From assembly GCA_934667175.1 (NCBI GenBank), contig CAKULN010000031.1, forward strand, positions 1-31,288: DNA of 31,288 nucleotides, in the 5' to 3' direction. Within the stretch, counting starts at the first letter, position 1; every line of letters begins with the position of its first letter. The position numbers and the translations under genes are program-made. Source of the stretch: an uncultured Bacteroidales bacterium (lineage in GTDB: Bacteria; Bacteroidota; Bacteroidia; Bacteroidales; UBA932). This document shows, piece by piece, positions 27,070 to 31,288 of this stretch. A model generated the notes under the pieces. It searched no databases, was not told where the DNA came from, and saw only the letters and a program-made list of their open reading frames with translations.

Positions 27070-27659
27070 CAGAGCAATGCAAGTAAAGTGTCTTTGATTG
27101 ATTTGAACTCCTGCTCAAAATTCGGGGTGAACAGTCCCATGCCAAGATTCGCCTCTATCTCGGCCATGTCCCGATAACGGCCTTCCGAGACCTCGTCAAG
27201 ATCCGGTTTCAAGACAAAATTCCCGACAGCGGCGAAGACATTCACAAGCTCCTTCTCCCGGGTGGACTCCCAGACGTAGGATTTCAGGTAAACGGGGTTG
27301 AACTCCCTGAATCCCAACTCCTCGGAGGATTCCCGGTAAAGGGCTTCCTCCAGACTCTCACCATAGTCCACATGACCTCCGACCGCTGTGTCCCAAAGGC
27401 CGGGGAGAAGATCTTTCTTCATCGAACGCTTCTGGATGTAGAGACAGCCTTCGCGGTTGATTATGTGCAGATGGACGACCGGATGCATGAGTTTCGTGCC
27501 GTCATGCACGGTCCTCCTCGTGGCCTGGCCTATGACCAAACCATTCTCCTCCACGACAGGCACCATCTCTCCTGATGTGCAGGGGCGTTCCCCTGGATTG
27601 TCAGAGGACGGCAAAGGCAGGATTGTCGCCGGTTCAGCAGGATAAATCAACTCAAACAT
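27069..27659 (-). CDS. Nudix hydrolase
   Basis: A 196-residue protein with a complete Nudix box beginning GGHVDYGESLEEALYRESSE and ending ELG, preceded by MHPVVHLHIINREGCLYIQKRS as in the IDI/YfcD-like Nudix group. Such enzymes cleave nucleoside diphosphate-linked substrates; the substrate here is unknown. The family often begins near MVPVVEENGLVIGQATR (residue 32), so the first 31 residues may be an extension or the true start may be internal. It lies 4 bp after the transporter and overlaps the DUF4922-SpoIID gene by one base. Confidence 0.88.
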   Translation of the reverse strand: MFELIYPAEPATILPLPSSDNPGERPCTSGEMVPVVEENGLVIGQATRRTVHDGTKLMHPVVHLHIINREGCLYIQKRSMKKDLLPGLWDTAVGGHVDYGESLEEALYRESSEELGFREFNPVYLKSYVWESTREKELVNVFAAVGNFVLKPDLDEVSEGRYRDMAEIEANLGMGLFTPNFEQEFKSIKDTLLALL

Positions 27660-27663
27660 GGTG

Positions 27664-29349
27664 TCATGCTATAGCCAAAAGGATCAGTAATTGGGCCACA
27701 AGCACCCTCATGAACATGGACAAAGGATAGACCGTAGCGTAGTTCACAGAAGGATAATCCGTTCCGTAAGCTCCCTGGGTGAACGCCAGGACAGCCGGAT
27801 CGGTCGTACCACCGGAGATCAGACCGCAGATCTGGTAAAAGTTCAGCTTGCAGGCATATCTTGCGATCAGGCCTATGGCGCAGACCGGGATGAATGTGAT
27901 CAGAGCGCCATAAAGGATCCACCAGTAGCCTCCGTTCAGGATGGAACTTACGAAATTCTGTCCGGCTCCGAGACCCACCGCGGCCATGAAGAAGGATATT
28001 CCCATCTCCCGGACCATCAGGTTCGCGCTTTGCGTGGTGTAGGTCGTGATCTTCCATTTCGGCCCGAAATAGCCGAGCAGGATCGCTATGATGAGCGGGC
28101 CTCCGGCAAGGCCAAGCTTGATCGGCTGCGGGATGCCGGGAATGGCGATAGGAATGGATCCGAAGATAACACCCAAGGCTATCCCGAAGAAGATCGGGAT
28201 AAGGTTAGGGCGGTTGAGGGTGGAGGTCTGGTTGCCCACAAGATTGGCGACTTCCTCGATTCCCAGTTCAGGGCCGACAACTCTCAACACATCTCCCATC
28301 TGAAGGATGAGGTTTGGCCTCGCGACGAGACCTACACCGGATCTTATCACACGTGTGACGCTGACACCATAATTTGCCCTGATGTTGAGGGTGCGCAGCG
28401 TGACGCCTGTCAAGGAGGACTTGGTCACCGTAATCTTCCTGTTGACCATCTTGGCATCGATCTGCTCCCAATCCTGAAGATGCATCGGAACTTCTTCACC
28501 AAAAGTGATCCGAAGGGAATCGACGTTTTTCTGGGATGTGACGATCAATAGCTTGTCTCCTTTCTGAAGGACCGTGTCTGGTCCCGGGATAGACATCAGC
28601 CCGTTCCTGAGGATTCTGGAGATGACTATCGAGTTCCCCAAATCCTTCGTGGCCTCTTTGATTGTCAGTCCGAATATGGCCGGATTCTCGACCTCGCAGT
28701 GCATACGTCTGGCGATGTCCTCGTTATTATCCTCGCTGTCAAGAGCTTCTTTCTCCTTTTCAAGATTCACTTTGAATATGGCCTTGAAGAACATCATCAA
28801 GCCGATGACCAGAAGAACTCCAAGAGGATAAGCCACAGCATAGGCGGACGCCAGTCCGGAAGTCGCAGAAGCTATGTCAGAGGCAAGATAGTTCTCGGCC
28901 CTCATGGAATCCGCCATTGTCTGCTGGGCGGCACCGAGCCCCGGAGTGTTGGTCACGGCTCCCGACATCACTCCTACCATGGTCTTGAGATCCTCCCCGG
29001 TTATGAAATGAATCGCCACGGTCACACCGACAGCAAGCAGAACCAGCAAGACCGCAAGCAGATTCAGCTGCATTCCGCCTTTCTTGAACGAATGGAAGAA
29101 TCCGGGACCGACCTGAAGGCCAATGGAGAACACGAACAGGATCAGTCCGAAATCCTTCATGAAGCTGAGCACCGTGGCGTCAACCCTAAGTCCGAAATGG
29201 CTCAGAAGTATGGCCACAAACAAAATCCAGGTGGATCCGATGGAAATACCTTTGATCTTGAACTTTCCAAGATACAGTCCGGCGGCGATCACCACCGCGA
29301 AAGCCAGAATTGAATGGGCGATTCCCGCCCCGAAGAACAAATCTCGCAT
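27664..29349 (-). CDS. AspT/YidE-type transporter with two RCK_C domains
   Basis: A 561-residue membrane protein of the aspartate-alanine antiporter (AspT/YidE/YbjL) family. An N-terminal half of about five to six helices contains GLILFVFSIGLQVGPGFF and GVMSGAVTNTPGLGAAQQT. Two TrkA/RCK C-terminal-type cytoplasmic domains follow (about 215-290 and 300-375, each with a GD+L+V pattern). A second membrane half repeats GISFFMAAVGLGAGQNFV and GLISGGTTDPAVLAFTQ. The repeated halves fit the inverted-repeat carrier fold. The substrate cannot be assigned. It lies 6 bp after the thioesterase gene and 4 bp before the Nudix gene. Confidence 0.88.
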   Translation of the reverse strand: MRDLFFGAGIAHSILAFAVVIAAGLYLGKFKIKGISIGSTWILFVAILLSHFGLRVDATVLSFMKDFGLILFVFSIGLQVGPGFFHSFKKGGMQLNLLAVLLVLLAVGVTVAIHFITGEDLKTMVGVMSGAVTNTPGLGAAQQTMADSMRAENYLASDIASATSGLASAYAVAYPLGVLLVIGLMMFFKAIFKVNLEKEKEALDSEDNNEDIARRMHCEVENPAIFGLTIKEATKDLGNSIVISRILRNGLMSIPGPDTVLQKGDKLLIVTSQKNVDSLRITFGEEVPMHLQDWEQIDAKMVNRKITVTKSSLTGVTLRTLNIRANYGVSVTRVIRSGVGLVARPNLILQMGDVLRVVGPELGIEEVANLVGNQTSTLNRPNLIPIFFGIALGVIFGSIPIAIPGIPQPIKLGLAGGPLIIAILLGYFGPKWKITTYTTQSANLMVREMGISFFMAAVGLGAGQNFVSSILNGGYWWILYGALITFIPVCAIGLIARYACKLNFYQICGLISGGTTDPAVLAFTQGAYGTDYPSVNYATVYPLSMFMRVLVAQLLILLAIA

Positions 29350-29355
29350 ACCAAA

Positions 29356-30141
29356 CTAAAAATCTATCCGCGCGCTAAAGCACGGTTTGTCTTCTATTTT
29401 ACCTTCGATGAAATATGTCTTGCGCCCGTCAGCCTCGACGGAGCTTCTGAATATTCTTACCTCCTCACCAGGCTTTGTCTCTTTGATGAAATTCACGCTG
29501 ATGCTCCTTACTCTGTTGCCGGCCACTACCGGGTAGTCGATGCTGTCCATCGCCCAGACCACGTAGCGGGCGTTGTTGGTGTGTCCCAGCACATCTATGT
29601 CCGAATATGCCGCCTTGTGGCAACCAACCTCCTCCGCAGGGATATCCTTAGGCATGACAACCTTTTCGCACGGGGTCTGAATGGCATGATCAGGGCACTG
29701 GGTGGTCGCCGGTACCATATTCAGAACCTCATCGCTGCGCACCAACCGCCTGGTTTCCACATTCATCACGATCCATGATGACGTGCATGCCACGAGAACC
29801 TTAGACTTGTCGGCAAAATCAGTGTCCCCTTTCCCTCGGAGTTCAAAGTCACGCAGGAAAAACAGCCCGTCAAGACCTTTGTGCCAAGTGTAGAGGGTTG
29901 TCTCGTCCGTCCACACCGGCGGGTTCGGGAAATCCATCCGCATCCTTGACAGCACCCATGCCGTGTGATGCTTCTGTAGGTCCTCATAACCGAAATGCAA
30001 GGCTCCCGCAGCCAGATACGCCATTTCCTGCGCGTGATCCATGAATGCGGCCGGCTTCAGATGAAACGACGCGTCCGTGTCGTAGCACGGGATCGTGATG
30101 TCAGTGCTGAACCGGTTGCCAGAGACATTAACATTTTTCAT
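29356..30141 (-). CDS. Acyl-ACP thioesterase (double hotdog)
   Basis: A 261-residue FatA/FatB-like acyl-ACP thioesterase that would release fatty acids from acyl carrier protein. The N-terminal hotdog shows YDTDASFHLKPAAFMDHAQE and AWVLSRMRMDF. The C-terminal hotdog has the DIDVLGHTNNARYVVWAMDS block that carries the catalytic Asn/His-type residues of this family. I start at the ATG at 30139-30141. The in-frame TTG at 30150 would overlap the preceding stop and is less likely. The gene is 5 bp downstream of the HU-like gene. Confidence 0.9.
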   Translation of the reverse strand: MKNVNVSGNRFSTDITIPCYDTDASFHLKPAAFMDHAQEMAYLAAGALHFGYEDLQKHHTAWVLSRMRMDFPNPPVWTDETTLYTWHKGLDGLFFLRDFELRGKGDTDFADKSKVLVACTSSWIVMNVETRRLVRSDEVLNMVPATTQCPDHAIQTPCEKVVMPKDIPAEEVGCHKAAYSDIDVLGHTNNARYVVWAMDSIDYPVVAGNRVRSISVNFIKETKPGEEVRIFRSSVEADGRKTYFIEGKIEDKPCFSARIDF

Positions 30142-30146
30142 AGCAA

Positions 30147-30998
30147 TCAATAATTTATAATCCGCAACTCCTCAGGAGTGTAGAGAATGGAATCAATGAA
30201 ATCCGGTGCGACGTGAGCCAGGATCATGAATATTCCGAAAGCCACCAAGACCACTCCTATCATGCTTGCCGCCACAATCGCGGCCACCTTCCAACCACTA
30301 TTTTTTCTCCCGAGCGGAACTTCCTTGTCATCCACCGCACGGATTTCTTCAGAGTTTCGGTCTTCTTCATGGCTCTGGCATCCTTCCGATCGCTGCTCTT
30401 CTTCCGGTCGCTGAGCCTGTCGAAGCGACTCCTTCGAAGAATCCGATTCCTCAGGTCCGGTCGCTTCGACAGGCTCTGCGACCGACGGGAATGGTTCAGC
30501 GACCGTCCCCGTGGCATCATCAACAAGCTCACGAAGCGCAGCCACACTCTGGGCCACCTCTTCCGGAGTCTCCTCGTGCGTCTTCAGCGAAACCGACTCC
30601 AACCCTACCCCGTAAGGATAGATGTCCAAATCCTCATCCGCGATAAAGAAAAAAGCATTCTCCTTGGTGGCACGCAGACGCCCCAATCCCGGAAAAACCA
30701 CAATCTTCTTGGTCTGAAGCGTGCTCCTCAACCCAGATATGAATTCCGAAATGATCTTCATGGAAGTCTCGGGATCAGTCCCGTTCGCCTTGGAATAGAA
30801 CTCCGCCAACAGCCTGTCTTCCTCAGATCCCCGCTGCCTGAAAGACAATCTCCGATAAGGAGGATTTATCGTGTAGCCCTTGTCAGAAAACGTCGAAGGC
30901 ATGACCTCGGAGACGAAAGTCCCCAAGCCTGGCAACGTAACCTCATCATTGTCAAGGATCAGCCCCTTGATCATCTCTGAAAACAAGTCTATGTCCAT
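30147..30998 (-). CDS. CCDC81-like HU-domain membrane protein with repeat-derived linker
   Basis: A 283-residue protein. Two N-terminal HU-like (prokaryotic CCDC81) domains cover about 1-65 (LILDNDEVTLPGLGTFVSE) and 70-135 (LRSTLQTKKIVVFPGLGRLRATKEN). A charged linker (about 140-230) includes VAEPVEAT and SLRQAQRPE peptides encoded by palindromic DNA repeats. One transmembrane helix (about 236-262, WKVAAIVAASMIGVVLVAFGI) and a short external tail follow. Relatives commonly end in a peptidoglycan-binding SPOR domain, which is missing here. HU domains could bind DNA near the membrane, but function is unproven. It is the first gene of the eleven-gene operon, behind a TACCTTTG promoter box. Confidence 0.82.
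   Translation of the reverse strand: MDIDLFSEMIKGLILDNDEVTLPGLGTFVSEVMPSTFSDKGYTINPPYRRLSFRQRGSEEDRLLAEFYSKANGTDPETSMKIISEFISGLRSTLQTKKIVVFPGLGRLRATKENAFFFIADEDLDIYPYGVGLESVSLKTHEETPEEVAQSVAALRELVDDATGTVAEPFPSVAEPVEATGPEESDSSKESLRQAQRPEEEQRSEGCQSHEEDRNSEEIRAVDDKEVPLGRKNSGWKVAAIVAASMIGVVLVAFGIFMILAHVAPDFIDSILYTPEELRIINY
30406..30499. repeat. Palindromic element copies inside the HU-like gene linker
   Basis: Two full copies in opposite orientation, 30406-30429 (GTCGCT/AGCGAC) and 30459-30483 (GGTCGC/GCGACC), plus a partial copy at about 30494-30505. On the coding strand they give SLRQAQRPE and SVAEPVEATG. They match the core element found in the arg operon spacer and in the SpoIID gene. Confidence 0.9.
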
Positions 30999-31021
30999 TT
31001 CCTTTCTCCGAGAAATTTACA

Positions 31022-31029
31022 CAAAGGTA
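31022..31029 (-). promoter_or_regulatory. Predicted -7 promoter box of the eleven-gene operon
   Basis: CAAAGGTA on the plus strand is TACCTTTG on the minus strand, a perfect TAnnTTTG box 24 bases before the HU-like start codon. The nearest upstream TTTG-like sequence is about 14 bp away, short of the usual spacing, so the -33 element is uncertain. Confidence 0.6.
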
Positions 31030-31050
31030 CACAAAAAAAACTACAAAAAA

Positions 31051-31081
31051 TTTGCATTAACCAGTTTTTGTTGTACCTTTG
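31051..31081 (+). promoter_or_regulatory. Predicted promoter of tRNA-Asn
   Basis: TTTG (31051-31054) and TACCTTTG (31074-31081) are spaced 19 bp, matching the Bacteroidota -33/-7 pattern. The tRNA begins about 43 bases downstream. It diverges from the operon promoter at 31022-31029. Confidence 0.75.
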
Positions 31082-31124
31082 CACTCCCGAAAGGAACAAA
31101 CAACCAAAAAGGTTGAAAAAAAAT

Positions 31125-31201
31125 TCCTCAATAGCTCAGTTGGTTAGAGCACCTGACTGTTAATCAGGGGGTCGTAGGTTCAAGTCCTACTTGAGGAGCC
31201 A
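31125..31201 (+). tRNA. tRNA-Asn (anticodon GTT)
   Basis: Acceptor stem TCCTCAA pairs with TTGAGGA, followed by the discriminator G and an encoded CCA. The D-arm contains AGCTCAGTTGGTTAGAGC, the anticodon stem-loop is CCTGA-CTGTTAA-TCAGG with GTT, and the T-arm has GGTTCAAGTCC. The cloverleaf is complete. Confidence 0.97.
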
Positions 31202-31204
31202 AAG

Positions 31205-31241
31205 CGGACAAATCATCAGAAATGACGGTTTGTCCGTTTTT
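31205..31241 (+). terminator. Rho-independent terminator of tRNA-Asn
   Basis: CGGACAAA (31205-31212) pairs with TTTGTCCG (31229-31236), followed by TTTTT, immediately after the tRNA 3' end. Confidence 0.9.
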
Positions 31242-31288
31242 CTTTTCCTCATAACTCATTGATTTCAAAGGATATTGAAAGAAGAATT

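Noticed and set aside
27691..28551. Plus-strand ORF of 286 codons
   Set aside because: It is antisense to the AspT-like transporter, which has clear transmembrane and RCK motifs.

Overview
The window reads as chromosomal DNA of a Bacteroidota bacterium, most likely order Bacteroidales. The evidence is TAnnTTTG-type -7 promoter boxes, few Shine-Dalgarno sequences, and family content typical of that phylum: a NigD-like lipoprotein, N-succinylornithine carbamoyltransferase, a CCDC81-like membrane HU protein, DUF4922, GH171/DUF1343 NamZ and DUF6515. No species can be named from sequence alone.

Layout. (1) 1-116: the left edge holds what looks like the 5' end of a class C group II intron on the minus strand. 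It abuts a perfect 13-bp inverted-repeat terminator. (2) 570-5599 (+): a three-gene restriction-modification island with two overlapping adenine-methylase subunits and a 951-residue GIY-YIG/SF2-helicase protein. (3) 5600-12552 (-): an arginine operon, argR-GNAT-argG-argC-argD-argF'-argB. Residue Pro90 of the carbamoyltransferase points to the succinylated version of the pathway. Two spacers in this operon are filled with palindromic repeats. (4) 12591-15358 (-): an envelope-stress-like operon of a NigD-like lipoprotein, an ECF sigma factor, and a protein joining an anti-sigma-like N-terminus to a beta-barrel. (5) 15482-17942 (+): an NhaC-type antiporter and an AraC regulator; the latter's 3' end overlaps mscL by 62 bp. 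(6) 30998-17881 (-): eleven closely packed genes that read like one operon. They include an HU-like membrane protein, acyl-ACP thioesterase, AspT/YidE transporter, Nudix hydrolase, DUF4922-SpoIID fusion, AmpG-like permease, NamZ muramidase, DUF6515 protein, AmgK-RapZ fusion kinase, MurU and MscL. (7) 31125-31201 (+): tRNA-Asn with its own promoter and terminator.

How the genes fit together. The core of region 6 is a plausible peptidoglycan salvage route. SpoIID-type processing and NamZ would release MurNAc, AmpG would import muropeptides or sugars, AmgK would phosphorylate MurNAc at C1, and MurU would make UDP-MurNAc. The kinase is fused to a RapZ C-terminal domain, which in Enterobacteria senses glucosamine-6-phosphate, so the fusion may link salvage to amino-sugar status.

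The most unusual feature is a short palindromic DNA element with core GTCGCTTCGACAGGCTCAGC. It occurs as a 34-bp tandem array between argC and argD. It also occurs in frame inside two proteins of region 6, where different frames and orientations of the same DNA encode VAEPVEAT, LRQAQ and VTSAGSVT peptides. This resembles the coding-sequence-invading palindromic elements of Rickettsia.
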